Of a stretch of 64,000 bases of DNA, positions 42,181 to 53,589 are shown in pieces. This DNA comes from Oscillospiraceae bacterium. Its GTDB lineage: Bacteria; Bacillota; Clostridia; Oscillospirales; Oscillospiraceae. The DNA lies in NCBI GenBank assembly GCA_021203045.1, contig JAJQBY010000136.1, positions 19,660-83,659 on the forward strand, given 5' to 3'. Both the position numbers and the translations under genes were made by a program. The notes under the pieces were generated by a model. The model was not told the DNA's origin. It worked only from the letters and a program-made list of their open reading frames with translations, and did not search any database. The number at the start of each line of letters is the position of its first letter. Position 1 is the first letter of the stretch.

Positions 42181-43146
42181 TTATTCCTCATATATGGTTC
42201 CGCTGAACATGGCGGCAGTATTTGCGTTTGTCATATCAAAGCTGCTTATATCCAAATCCGTAAGATTGCCGCACCCATAAAACATAGAAATCATAGATGT
42301 CACGCTCGATGTATCAAAGCTGCTTAAATCCAGTGCAGAAATGCCGCACTCGCTGAACATAGAGCTCATATCGGTCACATTGGACGTATCAAAGCTGCTT
42401 ACATTCAACTCCGTCAGGCTGCTGCACTGAACGAACATACTGGACATATCTGTTACCTTTGTGGTGTTAAAGCTACTCAAATCCAGCGTAGTCAGGCTGG
42501 AGCACTTATAGAACAGACTGCTCATATCCGTCACATTCGCCGTGTTAAAGCTGCTTACATCCAACTCCGCAAGGCTCCTGCATCCCATAAACATGCCACT
42601 GATATCAGTCGCTTCTCCTGTATAGAAGCAGTCGTTAAACTCGATGGTCTCCACATTCTCATAGTTAGAGAAAAGAAAGGAGCTGTCCACGTTGGCGCAT
42701 ACGCCCCCGTCTCCCGCAATATAAAGCGCATAGGAGTCATCCGCGATCGCCTCGACCCATGCCATCACGCTTCCGTTCTCGCTTGCGGACACATCCCAGG
42801 CAGTATCCTTCATATCTGAAAGACTATCCAGGAAAATGATGGAAACAATCTGGTCCAGCTCCAGAGATTCATTGTTGAAAACATATTCGCTCACTTTTCC
42901 ATTGTCGAGGCGATCGCTCATTAATATGTTTTCATTTGCGAGCGTATCTGCATTCTCCTGCAAATCCGCATCTTCCATAGCTTCTGTTTCCGTTTCCACG
43001 GCGTCCGATACTGCGGATGAATTATTCTCCGCCACCTCGTCAGATATCGTCTCCTGCGCCGAAGTCGTCGATTCTGATGAACTGCTGCATCCGATGAGTC
43101 CAAAAACGAGAACCCCTATGCAGAGCAAAATAACCAGTTTTTTCAT
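42181..43146 (-). CDS. BspA-like (DUF285) leucine-rich-repeat lipoprotein
   Basis: A 321-aa surface lipoprotein. The signal peptide ends in lipobox LIGC with Cys at about residue 20. A Ser/Thr/Glu-rich linker follows. About five tandem 23-24-residue repeats of the DUF285 type occupy residues ~170-310, each like SSLTTLDLSSFNTTKVTDMS. Such proteins bind host or bacterial surfaces in several gut bacteria. Codon and base use is visibly more AT-rich than neighbouring genes, hinting at transfer. It is monocistronic with a promoter about 100 bp upstream. Confidence 0.88.
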   Translation of the reverse strand: MKKLVILLCIGVLVFGLIGCSSSSESTTSAQETISDEVAENNSSAVSDAVETETEAMEDADLQENADTLANENILMSDRLDNGKVSEYVFNNESLELDQIVSIIFLDSLSDMKDTAWDVSASENGSVMAWVEAIADDSYALYIAGDGGVCANVDSSFLFSNYENVETIEFNDCFYTGEATDISGMFMGCRSLAELDVSSFNTANVTDMSSLFYKCSSLTTLDLSSFNTTKVTDMSSMFVQCSSLTELNVSSFDTSNVTDMSSMFSECGISALDLSSFDTSSVTSMISMFYGCGNLTDLDISSFDMTNANTAAMFSGTIYEE

Positions 43147-43251
43147 TTTTTTGATCTCCTCTCCGTTTTTCTCAGTAGTCTATAGCGCTCAGTGACATCG
43201 CGTTCATTGCCATACCTTGTCTATTGGCATAACCTCCTTTTCTTCGTTCAA

Positions 43252-43281
43252 ATTATACAGTATTCCCCCTTGCTTTTACAA
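43252..43281 (-). promoter_or_regulatory. Promoter for the BspA-like gene
   Basis: On the minus strand TTGTAA (43276-43281), an 18-bp spacer and TATAAT (43252-43257). The ~100-nt leader contains a strong AAGGAGG (43233-43239) and very short reading frames. Confidence 0.55.
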
Positions 43282-43348
43282 GTCAGGATAAGAAAAAAAT
43301 ATATTATTTGTGGAAATTTTATTGTATACTATCCCTGAGGTGATATTT

Positions 43349-43969
43349 ATGATTATCAAATGGCATGGCCACAGCTGCTTTGAGATCGTTGCGGAGGGCT
43401 GCACGGTCCTGTTCGACCCCTATGCCGACGGCAGCGTTCCCGGTCTTGCGCCCCTGCACCTGACGGGAGACGCCGTCTTTTGCTCTCACGGACACCGTGA
43501 CCACAATGGGGAGGAGACCGTCGCCCTGTCCGGCGATGCGATGCCGCTGGAGGTGGAGACTATAGAGACCTTCCACGATGATAAAAACGGCTCCCTGCGG
43601 GGCAATAATACCATTCACATCCTCCACGGGGAGGGCATGCGCGTGGCCCATATGGGGGATATCGGCTGTCCTCTCACCCCAGTTCAGGCAGAAAAACTGA
43701 AAAATGTGGATGCGCTGCTCATCCCCGTGGGCGGATACTATACCATCGACGCGGCCCAGGCCGCAGAAATAACCGCGCAGATCGCGCCCCGGGTCGTCCT
43801 CCCCATGCACTATCGCCTGGGAGCCATGGGCTACGATGTGATCGGCACGCTAGACGCCTTTACCTCCATCACGCCGGTGACGCCGGTCATGCGCTATGCT
43901 GAAAACCTCCTGGAGCTGACGCCGGAAACGCCCGCCCAGACCGCCATACTGACCTATGCCGGCAGGTGA
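43349..43969 (+). CDS. UlaG-like metallo-beta-lactamase-fold hydrolase
   Basis: A 206-aa metal-dependent hydrolase (UPF0173/UlaG-like). The start MIIKWHGHSCFEI is typical of that branch. Metal ligands are in CSHGHRDHNG (HxHxDH), HMGDIG and LPMHYR. The substrate is unknown. The ATG at 43349 follows GAGGTGA; the tracked ORF adds 13 residues. It overlaps the ROK kinase by 14 bp, so the two are coupled and may act on a common sugar-related compound (inference). Confidence 0.88.
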   Translation: MIIKWHGHSCFEIVAEGCTVLFDPYADGSVPGLAPLHLTGDAVFCSHGHRDHNGEETVALSGDAMPLEVETIETFHDDKNGSLRGNNTIHILHGEGMRVAHMGDIGCPLTPVQAEKLKNVDALLIPVGGYYTIDAAQAAEITAQIAPRVVLPMHYRLGAMGYDVIGTLDAFTSITPVTPVMRYAENLLELTPETPAQTAILTYAGR

Positions 43970-44834
43970 GCGCTATTACGGTATCGACATAGGCGGGACC
44001 ACGGTAAAGCTGGGCCTTTTCACCGGCGGCAGGCTCACGGAGCAGTGGCAGATTCCCACCGATACCGCCCAAAAGGGGAAAAACATCCTCCCGGATATCC
44101 TTCGCTCCCTTCCGGGGCCGGCGGCGGGAGCGGGCCTTGCCGTGCCCGGCGCCGTGCTGGAGGACGGCACCGTGAACCGCTGCATAAACCTGGGCTGGGA
44201 CGTATGCCGTCCCGGGGATGAATTTGAGGCGCTGTCCGGCATCCCCTGCCGAGTCATGAACGACGCCAACGCCGCCGCCCTCGGCGAGCAGCGGGCCGGG
44301 GCCGCCAAGGGCTTCCGGGATGTGCTGTTTGTCACCCTGGGCACCGGCGTGGGGGCGGGCCTCATCCTGGATGGAAGGCTCCGCCCGGGCGCCTTCGGCA
44401 CAGCGGGGGAGCTAGGACATCTCTGCCTTGAGCCGGACGGTCCTCTTTGCTCCTGCGGGAACCGAGGCTGTCTGGAAACCTATTGCAGCGCCACCGGCAT
44501 ATGCCGCCTCGGCACGGAGGCAGGGCTTGGTAGTCTTTCCTGCCGGGAGATATTCGATATGGCGGCATCCGGGAACGACTGCGCCCTGGCGGTCGTCGAT
44601 CTGGCCTGCGACGCCCTGGGCCGGGGCATCGCCGCCGCCTGCGCCATCATCGACCCCCAGGCGGTGGTCATTGGGGGCGGCGTGGCCCAGGCGGGACAGC
44701 TTTTGCTGGACAAGGTATCCGCCGCCTTCCTGAAATACGCCTTTCACGCCTGCCGGGACGTGCGTTTTCTTCTGGCCGCGCTCGGTCCGCAGGCCGGTAT
44801 TATCGGTGCCGCCCTTTATGCAATGGATAGATAG
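43956..44834 (+). CDS. ROK-family sugar kinase, glucokinase-like
   Basis: A 292-aa ATP-dependent hexokinase of the ROK family. The phosphate-1 motif is YGIDIGGTTVKLGLF. The sugar-binding ExGH motif and the zinc finger are in GELGHLCLEPDGPLCSCGNRGCLETYCS. FVTLGTGVGAGLI and VVIGGGVAQAG complete the ATP site. Glucose is the likely substrate, but ROK specificity is hard to predict. It overlaps the preceding hydrolase. Confidence 0.9.
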   Translation: MPAGERYYGIDIGGTTVKLGLFTGGRLTEQWQIPTDTAQKGKNILPDILRSLPGPAAGAGLAVPGAVLEDGTVNRCINLGWDVCRPGDEFEALSGIPCRVMNDANAAALGEQRAGAAKGFRDVLFVTLGTGVGAGLILDGRLRPGAFGTAGELGHLCLEPDGPLCSCGNRGCLETYCSATGICRLGTEAGLGSLSCREIFDMAASGNDCALAVVDLACDALGRGIAAACAIIDPQAVVIGGGVAQAGQLLLDKVSAAFLKYAFHACRDVRFLLAALGPQAGIIGAALYAMDR

Positions 44835-44888
44835 TTTACACTACCGTCATTAATTATAAAATAAACAAAGATTTTTCATGATTTTTTA

Positions 44889-44917
44889 TTTACTTTTACC
44901 ATATCCTGTGGTATGCT
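44889..44917 (+). promoter_or_regulatory. Possible promoter for the SDR-SnoaL pair
   Basis: TTTACT (44889-44894), a 17-bp spacer and TATGCT (44912-44917), about 55 bp before the SDR start. Confidence 0.45.
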
Positions 44918-44972
44918 GAAGTCACCGAACAGAAAAAATTGCCCAAAAATATGATTTGAAAGGATGAACTTT

Positions 44973-45770
44973 ATGGGTGTTTATGTTGTAACCGGCGGCT
45001 CCGGCGGTATCGGAGGATGTACGGTACGGGCCCTGCAGGCCCAGGGCCATGAGGTAATAAATGTGGATCTCAAGGGTGGAGACATCAGCGAGAATCTGGC
45101 CAGTCCCGAGGGGCGCGGCGCTATTATCCGCCAGCTCCACGAGCGCTGCCCGGACGGCATCGACGGTCTGTGCTGCGTGGCCGGTGTGTCCGGCGACGGC
45201 AGTAATCTGAAGCTGATCGTCAGTCTGAACTACTTCGGCGCGGTGCGTCTGGCGGAAGGGGTATATGACCTTCTGAAGAAAAAGCACGGCAGCTGCGTTA
45301 TGATTTCCTCCTATTCCATTTGCGGCGGCGCGGCACGGCAGGATGTCGTCCATATGCTCCTGAGCGCCAAGGACGACCGGGACGAGCAGGATATCCTGTC
45401 CCTGTGCGACCGCTTCGACGGCAGCAACCTGAGCGTCGGCAACAGCTACTATACCGCCACCAAATACGCTCTGGCCCTTTGGGTCCGGCGGGTATCCGCC
45501 TCCTGGGCGGCCAACGGCGTGCGCATCAACTCCGTAGCGCCCGGCAATGTGGCGACGCCCATGACCGCCACCATGAGCCCCCAGGCGAGAGGCGCGCTGG
45601 AGGCCCTGCCTATCCCCATCAACTATCAGACCGGCGGCCTGATGGCCCCGGAGGATATCGCCAACAGCGTCGCCTTCCTGGTATCCCCTCAGGCCCACGG
45701 CGTCAATGGCGTCATTCTGTTCACAGACGGCGGCACGGATGCGCTGCTCAATCCCGACAAGGTCTATTAA
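44973..45770 (+). CDS. Short-chain dehydrogenase similar to 3-alpha-hydroxysteroid dehydrogenase
   Basis: A 265-aa NAD(P)-dependent SDR. The cofactor motif is VTGGSGGIGG, and the catalytic Tyr-Lys pair is in NSYYTATKYAL. Several features recall the Comamonas-type 3-alpha-hydroxysteroid dehydrogenase/carbonyl reductase: DGLCCVAGVSG, the SLNYFGAVRL segment, an insertion before the catalytic Tyr, and the terminal DGGTDALLNPD. The ATG at 44973 is preferred over 44964 because AAAGG lies about ten bases upstream. The SnoaL-like gene follows 13 bp later. The steroid link is inference; other hydroxy compounds are possible. Confidence 0.82.
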   Translation: MGVYVVTGGSGGIGGCTVRALQAQGHEVINVDLKGGDISENLASPEGRGAIIRQLHERCPDGIDGLCCVAGVSGDGSNLKLIVSLNYFGAVRLAEGVYDLLKKKHGSCVMISSYSICGGAARQDVVHMLLSAKDDRDEQDILSLCDRFDGSNLSVGNSYYTATKYALALWVRRVSASWAANGVRINSVAPGNVATPMTATMSPQARGALEALPIPINYQTGGLMAPEDIANSVAFLVSPQAHGVNGVILFTDGGTDALLNPDKVY

Positions 45771-45783
45771 GGAGGACAGGAGC

Positions 45784-46116
45784 ATGGTAACTATCAATCA
45801 ATACATCGAGGCCATGGAAAAGAAGGATACCCGTCTGCTTGGCAGCCTCTTTGCCTCCGACGCCACCTACAAGGACACCTGCCCGGAGGTGGCCGGTCTG
45901 GACAAATACCAGTGCCATGGCCGGGAGGGCATCGATATGTTCTTCCGCAATCAATTTATTTTCCGCAAATTCTCCCTGGCCGAGCCTCAGATCATGAGCG
46001 ATAAGGAGGCCCTGTTCGTGGGCATCTATGGGGATTACTATCTGGTGGCCGTGGCTACCATCCTGGACTACGACCAGGACGGCAACATCCGGAACATGGT
46101 CGTCCGGCCGGCATAA
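45784..46116 (+). CDS. SnoaL-like (NTF2-fold) protein
   Basis: A 110-aa protein with the cone-shaped NTF2/SnoaL fold pattern: helix (INQYIEAMEKKD), strand-loop with FASDATYKDTCPE, GREGIDMFFRNQF, and C-terminal strands (YYLVAVATILDYDQDG). This fold includes ketosteroid isomerase and dehydratases of polyketide or bile-acid pathways. Candidate acidic and His residues exist, but no family-specific catalytic set is certain. GGAGGACAGG precedes the ATG. It is coupled to the SDR. Confidence 0.75.
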   Translation: MVTINQYIEAMEKKDTRLLGSLFASDATYKDTCPEVAGLDKYQCHGREGIDMFFRNQFIFRKFSLAEPQIMSDKEALFVGIYGDYYLVAVATILDYDQDGNIRNMVVRPA

Positions 46117-46136
46117 CGCGCATTTTTGATAAAAGC

Positions 46137-46177
46137 AATACTGCGACAAAGCCATGTGGCTCTGCCGCAGTATTTTT
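46137..46177. terminator. Bidirectional terminator between SnoaL-like gene and rnhA
   Basis: Outer stem AATACTGCG/CGCAGTATT encloses an inner hairpin AGCCA/TGGCT, with TTTTT on the plus side and TTGCTTTT on the minus side. Confidence 0.85.
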
Positions 46178-46608
46178 CATGCAAATTTTTCTCTTTCCCT
46201 CACGGCCAGACGGTCGCATCGATTGTTGAGATCATTCTCCGCATGGCCCTTGACCCATTGAAGGGTGACTGTGTGGCGCTGAAGAAGACTGTCCAGCTCT
46301 CTCCACAGCTCGTCATTTTTCAGGCCGCCCTTTTTTGTGAAGCCGTTTTTCTTCCACTTCGCCAGCCAGCCCTCTCCTATTGCCCGGGAAATATACTGAC
46401 TGTCCGTGTATACGGTGACGGCGCACGGCTCCTTCAGGGCCTCCAGCCCTCGTATCACGGCGGTCAGCTCCATGCGGTTGTTGGTGGTGTTCCGCTCCCC
46501 GCCGGAAAGCTCCTTTTCCATGCCCTTATATTGCAGTATGGCCGCCCACCCGCCGGGGCCGGGATTTCCCGAACAGGCCCCGTCGGTATAGATGGTCACT
46601 TCCTTCAT
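46177..46608 (-). CDS. rnhA: Ribonuclease HI
   Basis: Degrades RNA in RNA:DNA hybrids. The four catalytic acidic residues are seen in [27 protein letters not shown] and the NRCDRLA segment, with the His in KGHAENDLN. The product is 143 aa, single domain without the hybrid-binding N-terminus. It overlaps the gyrA stop by 4 bp (ATGA), so it ends the replication operon. Its placement behind gyrA is less common. Confidence 0.95.
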   Translation of the reverse strand: MKEVTIYTDGACSGNPGPGGWAAILQYKGMEKELSGGERNTTNNRMELTAVIRGLEALKEPCAVTVYTDSQYISRAIGEGWLAKWKKNGFTKKGGLKNDELWRELDSLLQRHTVTLQWVKGHAENDLNNRCDRLAVREREKFA

Positions 46609-49130
46609 GTTTCAGGCTCCTCCGCAGTGTCCGTCTCTGCGGTATCCTGGTCCTCCGCCTCGTTCTTTTCCGTGCAGGCGGTGGAGATGACCCGGCTGCC
46701 CTCTGCCAGACGCATCAGATGCACGCCCTTGGCCGCGCGGCCATAGATGGGAATGGCGTCCGCATCCGTGCGGATGATGGTGCCGTCGTCGGAGACGATC
46801 AGAAGGTCCTCCTGTCCGTGGAGTATCTTCACATCCACCACGGGACCGGTCTTTTCCGTCACGGTATAGCTTTTCAGTCCGAAGCCGCCCCGCTTTTGCA
46901 GGCTATCACCCCGGAAGTATTCCTCCGCAGCGGTGCGCTTGCCGAAGCCTCTGGCTGTGACGGAGAGAATGGTATCCCCCGCCCCGGCGCATCCTGCGCC
47001 CACTACCTGGTCGCCCTCCCGGAGCTTAATGCCCCGGACGCCGGCGGCGTTGCGGCCCATGACGCGCACGTCATTCTCATCAAAGCAGATGGCGGCGCCG
47101 TTCGCGGTGGCTATCAGGATATTTTGCTTTCCGTCCGTCAGGCTGACGGAAATCAGCTCGTCCCCCTCGTCCAGGGTAATGGCCCGGATGCCGCTGGTGC
47201 GGATGTTTTTCAGCTCCTCCAGCCGGACCCTCTTGACCGTGCCGTTCCGGGTGGTGAAGAACACGTTCCCTTCCCCGCCGATCTGACGCAGATGGAGCAT
47301 GGATTGTACCTTTTCATCCGGCTCCAGGGCCACAAAGTTCACGATAGGCAAGCCCCGCGAGCTGCGTCCCGCCGTGGGAATCTGATAGTCCTTTTTCTTA
47401 TATACCTTTCCTGTGGAGGTAAAGAACAGAATGTAGTCGTGGCTGGAGGCGGTGAATACGGTCTCCACATAGTCCTCATCCCGGGTGGACATGGCCCTCA
47501 CGCCCTTGCCGCCCCGGTTCTGGCTGCGGTATTCGCTGGCGGGCAGGCGTTTGATATATCCGTTGTGAGTCATGGTATAGACGCTCTCCTCCTCCGGGAT
47601 GAGATCCTCGTCGTCTATCTCCTCCGCCACGTCCTGTATCTCCGTCATGCGCTCGTCGCCGTATTTGTCCCGGATGGCGGTCAGCTCCTCCTTCAGAAGG
47701 ACCTTCAGCTTTTCGGGGTCCTCCAGCAGCTCTACGTACCAGGCGATTTTCTCCTGAAGTCCGTCATATTCCGCCTGGAGCTTTTCTCGGTTCAGTCCCT
47801 GGAGAGCGATCAGACGCATATCGCAGATGGCCTGAGCCTGGATATCGTCCAGACCAAAGCGCTCCATCAGATTTTCCTTGGCATTATCATAGCTGCTGCG
47901 GATGATGCGGATGACCTCGTCGATATTGTCCTGGGCGATCAGCAGTCCCTCCAACAGGTGGGCCCGCTCCCTGGCCTTTTTCAGGTCATACTTTGTCCGG
48001 CGGGTGATGACCTCCTCCTGGAAGGTGAGATACTCGTCCAGTATATGCCGCAGAGACAGAATCTTCGGCTGGGACTGGTTGTCCACCAGGGCCAGCATAT
48101 TGATGGAGAAGGAGGTCTGCAGCTGGGTCTGCTTCAGAAGGTTGTTGAGCACCACCTGGGCGTTGGCATCCCGCTTCAGCTCGATGACGATGCGCATGCC
48201 GTTCCGGTCGCTCTCGTCCCGCATATCGGATATGCCCTCCAGTCGCTTTTCCCGCACCTGGTCGGCAATGGCCGCCACCAGGGCCCGCTTGTTTACCTGA
48301 TAGGGCAGCTCTGTAACGATGATCCTTGTCCGGTGATCCCGGCCGTATTCCTCAAACTCCGTTCTGGCCCGGACGGTGATCCGGCCCCGGCCTGTGGCAT
48401 AGGCCTGGCGGATGCCGGCCCGGCCCATGATGATGCCGTGGGTGGGAAAATCCGGTCCCTTGACGCACTGCATAAGGTCTTCCAGGGTGGCGTTTTCGTT
48501 TTCCAGCACGCAAATGGCTGCGTTTATGACCTCCGTCAGGTTGTGGGGCGGGATATTGGTGGCCATGCCCACGGCGATGCCGGAGGAGCCGTTTACCAGC
48601 AGGTTGGGGAACCGGCTGGGCAGAACGCGGGGCTCCTTCCTGGTTTCATCGAAGTTGGGGTCCCAGTCCACCGTATCCTTGTCGATGTCCCGGAGCATCT
48701 CGTCCGCCATTTTGGCCATACGGGCCTCGGTATAACGATAAGCGGCCGGGGGGTCGCCGTCCACAGAGCCGAAGTTTCCGTGGCCGTCTATGAGCGGATA
48801 CCGCATGGAGAAATCCTGGGCCAGACGCACCAAAGCGTCGTATACAGAAGCGTCTCCGTGGGGATGATACCGGCCCAGCACATCGCCGACGGCGGTGGCA
48901 CACTTGCGGTAGGGCTTATCCCGGGTCAGGCCGTCCTCATACATCGCGTACAGGATACGGCGATGGACGGGCTTTAAGCCGTCCCGCACGTCAGGCAGGG
49001 CCCGGCCTACGATGACCGACATGGCGTAATCTATATAGCTGGACTGCATCTCCTTGACAAGCTCGCTCTCCACGATGACCTGGTCAGGAAAGGCGATGTC
49101 CTCCGGCTTGTAATCTCTGTTGTGTGCCAT
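46605..49130 (-). CDS. gyrA: DNA gyrase subunit A
   Basis: Breakage-reunion subunit of gyrase. The catalytic Tyr lies in [10 protein letters not shown], and the first ~500 residues form the winged-helix/tower/coiled-coil core. Six beta-pinwheel repeats follow, including the GyrA box QNRGGKGV. In the quinolone-resistance region the sequence is [10 protein letters not shown], so the position equal to E. coli Ser83 is Ala, while Asp87 is kept. The tail is acidic. The 841-aa length is typical. It lies 16 bp after gyrB. Confidence 0.97.
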   Translation of the reverse strand: MAHNRDYKPEDIAFPDQVIVESELVKEMQSSYIDYAMSVIVGRALPDVRDGLKPVHRRILYAMYEDGLTRDKPYRKCATAVGDVLGRYHPHGDASVYDALVRLAQDFSMRYPLIDGHGNFGSVDGDPPAAYRYTEARMAKMADEMLRDIDKDTVDWDPNFDETRKEPRVLPSRFPNLLVNGSSGIAVGMATNIPPHNLTEVINAAICVLENENATLEDLMQCVKGPDFPTHGIIMGRAGIRQAYATGRGRITVRARTEFEEYGRDHRTRIIVTELPYQVNKRALVAAIADQVREKRLEGISDMRDESDRNGMRIVIELKRDANAQVVLNNLLKQTQLQTSFSINMLALVDNQSQPKILSLRHILDEYLTFQEEVITRRTKYDLKKARERAHLLEGLLIAQDNIDEVIRIIRSSYDNAKENLMERFGLDDIQAQAICDMRLIALQGLNREKLQAEYDGLQEKIAWYVELLEDPEKLKVLLKEELTAIRDKYGDERMTEIQDVAEEIDDEDLIPEEESVYTMTHNGYIKRLPASEYRSQNRGGKGVRAMSTRDEDYVETVFTASSHDYILFFTSTGKVYKKKDYQIPTAGRSSRGLPIVNFVALEPDEKVQSMLHLRQIGGEGNVFFTTRNGTVKRVRLEELKNIRTSGIRAITLDEGDELISVSLTDGKQNILIATANGAAICFDENDVRVMGRNAAGVRGIKLREGDQVVGAGCAGAGDTILSVTARGFGKRTAAEEYFRGDSLQKRGGFGLKSYTVTEKTGPVVDVKILHGQEDLLIVSDDGTIIRTDADAIPIYGRAAKGVHLMRLAEGSRVISTACTEKNEAEDQDTAETDTAEEPET

Positions 49131-49146
49131 TTCTTACCCCACCTCC

Positions 49147-51328
<2,182 letters not shown>

Positions 51329-51353
51329 TCCTTCCTCACTTCTTGTCCTCTCT

Positions 51354-52454
51354 TTATTTTATCCTTCCCCGCTCCACGGAAAACACCCTGCCCCCTGTTC
51401 GGCGGCTGATGTTTTCGTCCTCGCAGCAGGTGATAAGGGTCTGTCCTCCGCCGATGCGGTTCAGCACAAATTCCTGCCTTGCTCCGTCCAGCTCCGACAA
51501 TACATCGTCCAGCAGGAGCACGGGATACTGTCCCGTTTCGGCCTTGAATATTTCCCGCTCCGCCAGCTTGATGCTCAGTGCCGCCGTTCTGGTCTGACCC
51601 TGAGAGGCAAAGGAGCGGGCGGGCATACCGTCGATGGTGATTTCTATATCGTCCTTATGGGCGCCGGTCAGACACTGGCCCGCCTCCAGCTCCGCCTGTC
51701 TGTGGGCCTGCTGATGGGAGAGAATTTGTTTATATATCTCCTCTGCCGGGGCCCGTGGGTCTGTGACAGTGCTTACCGTTTTATAGGTCAGGGACAAAGC
51801 CTCTCCTCCGCCGGAAAAATCCCTGTGTATCGGCCCGGCGGCCTTGGCGAGTCTGTCCACAAAGGAGGCCCTATATCGTATCATCCGGGCCGAGCATCTT
51901 GCAAGACCGTCGGAAAATTCGTCCAGCGTGTCCAAAAGACTCGGCTTTTCCCGCCAATCCTTCAGAATGCGGGTCTTGTTTTCATACAACCGATTGAAAT
52001 CCGAAAGGATGCTCCCATAGCCCGGGCGGAGCTGGCTGATGGCAGTGTCCATCAGCTTTCGCCGGGCGGCGGATCCGTCCTTGATGATATAAAGATCATC
52101 GGGAGAGAACAGCACTGCCGTCATAAGACCAGCCAGGGCGCTGGAGGTGCGCCGTGAGCCGTTTACCGTTACCTGCCGCCGCTGACCGGGACGAAACAGC
52201 AGCCGAATCGTCTGGCTCCGTCCGTCAGAATCCACGTCCGCCAGCACGCTGGCCCAGTCGCAGCCCTTTCCTATCAGCTCCCGGTCAAACCGGGTTCGGA
52301 AGCTGTGCGTGCCGGTGAGAAGATATACGGCTTCCAGAAGATTCGTTTTTCCCTGGGCGTTTTTTCCGCAGATAACGTTCACGTCCGGGCCGAATTCCAC
52401 CGCTTCCTCGTCATAATTCCGGAAGCCGGACAGGGCGATTTTTTCTACCCTCAT
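51354..52454 (-). CDS. recF: DNA replication and repair protein RecF
   Basis: SMC-like ATPase that helps load RecA at gaps. Walker A is GKNAQGKTNLLEA, the signature is SQGQTRTAALSIKLA, and Walker B is PVLLLDDVLSELD. The N-terminal LSGFRNYDEEAVEF is diagnostic. The 366-aa length is typical. Its start overlaps the dnaN stop by 4 bp. Confidence 0.97.
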   Translation of the reverse strand: MRVEKIALSGFRNYDEEAVEFGPDVNVICGKNAQGKTNLLEAVYLLTGTHSFRTRFDRELIGKGCDWASVLADVDSDGRSQTIRLLFRPGQRRQVTVNGSRRTSSALAGLMTAVLFSPDDLYIIKDGSAARRKLMDTAISQLRPGYGSILSDFNRLYENKTRILKDWREKPSLLDTLDEFSDGLARCSARMIRYRASFVDRLAKAAGPIHRDFSGGGEALSLTYKTVSTVTDPRAPAEEIYKQILSHQQAHRQAELEAGQCLTGAHKDDIEITIDGMPARSFASQGQTRTAALSIKLAEREIFKAETGQYPVLLLDDVLSELDGARQEFVLNRIGGGQTLITCCEDENISRRTGGRVFSVERGRIK

Positions 52455-53563
52455 ACCCCGGCTTTCAGCCGCACGGGCAGAATCATATAGGAGAAGCTCT
52501 CCGTCCCGTCTGCCGGCACGATGACGCAGGGAGAGGCGGCGTTATTGAAGCAAAGCCGTATTTTATCCGCCGGCGCTGCCCGCAGCGCGTCCATCAGGTA
52601 GGTGTTATTGAAGCCGATCTCCAGATCGCCGCCCCGACCGTCCACCGGGCATTGATCCTCGCCCCGGCCTACGCCGGTGGTGCAGAATATTTTTATCAGA
52701 TCGTCCCCCAGAATGAGACGGAGAGGCGTTTTTGTCTTTTCGTCGATAATAAGGGAAACGCGGCTGACCGCCTTCAGAAGCTCGTTTCTCTCCGCTTCCA
52801 TCGTGATGGAGAAGTCGGAAGGAATGCTCTTTCTATAATTCAGAAACTCTCCCTCCAGCCGACGGGTCACCAGCACCGTTTCTCCGAGAGAAAAGGATAT
52901 ATGCTTGGCGCCGACGGTGATTTCCACGGGCTCCTCCTCATCGCCGCACAGCTTTTCCACATCGGAAAGGGCTGCGCCGGGAACGATGAAGGAGCACTCC
53001 TCCGCGTCCTGGGAGGACAGCGTCTCTTTCCGGAGCGCGAGACGGAAGCCGTCTACCGCCACCATGGTCAGATCGCCGTTTTTGATTTCCAGCAGTGCAC
53101 CGGTATAGACCGGTCTGCTCTCGTTGCTGCTGACGGCGAATATGGTCTGACGGATCATTTTGCTCATGATACCCTGACCGACGGAAACGGCGTTTTCCTT
53201 ATTGACAGACGGCAGCTCAGGATATTCCTCGCTGTCTGTACCCATGATGGAAAAATCCGCCGCCCCGCAGGTAATGCGGGTGTTCAGCCCGCCCTCCGCC
53301 GTGATAGTTACTATATCATCCGGCAGGCTTCTTACAATCTCTCCGAATATTTTTGCTCCCAGGATGATGGAGCCGGGCTCCGCCACATCCGCAGGAACGG
53401 AGGTATAGATGCCCTTTTTCAGATCATAGCCGGTCAGCTTTACGTCCTGCCCTGCCTGGATAAGAATACCTTCCAGAGCGGGAATGGGACTTTTTGAGGC
53501 GGTGCATCGCGACACGGTGGCCACGGCTGCCTGCAATAGATATTTTTCACAGGAAAATTTCAT
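52451..53563 (-). CDS. dnaN: DNA polymerase III beta sliding clamp
   Basis: Ring-shaped processivity clamp. Three clamp folds cover the 370 aa, starting MKFSCEKYLLQAAVATVSR. Motifs include VDGFRLALRKETL in the middle domain and the C-terminal pocket segment FSYMILPVRL for partner binding. AGAAGGAGG precedes the ATG. It is separated from dnaA by the 223-bp candidate origin and coupled to recF downstream. Confidence 0.97.
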   Translation of the reverse strand: MKFSCEKYLLQAAVATVSRCTASKSPIPALEGILIQAGQDVKLTGYDLKKGIYTSVPADVAEPGSIILGAKIFGEIVRSLPDDIVTITAEGGLNTRITCGAADFSIMGTDSEEYPELPSVNKENAVSVGQGIMSKMIRQTIFAVSSNESRPVYTGALLEIKNGDLTMVAVDGFRLALRKETLSSQDAEECSFIVPGAALSDVEKLCGDEEEPVEITVGAKHISFSLGETVLVTRRLEGEFLNYRKSIPSDFSITMEAERNELLKAVSRVSLIIDEKTKTPLRLILGDDLIKIFCTTGVGRGEDQCPVDGRGGDLEIGFNNTYLMDALRAAPADKIRLCFNNAASPCVIVPADGTESFSYMILPVRLKAGV

Positions 53564-53589
53564 GGTTCCTCCTTCTAAGAGAGCTAGGT

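Noticed and set aside
44973-46116. Bile-acid 7-alpha-dehydroxylation (bai) operon
   Set aside because: Only an SDR and a SnoaL-fold protein are seen. CoA ligase, BaiCD/BaiH flavoproteins, transporter and CoA transferase are missing, so a bai call is not justified.
46719-48977. 752-aa plus-strand ORF opposite gyrA
   Set aside because: Antisense shadow of gyrA produced by GC-rich codons; low-complexity translation, no domain, no ribosome site.
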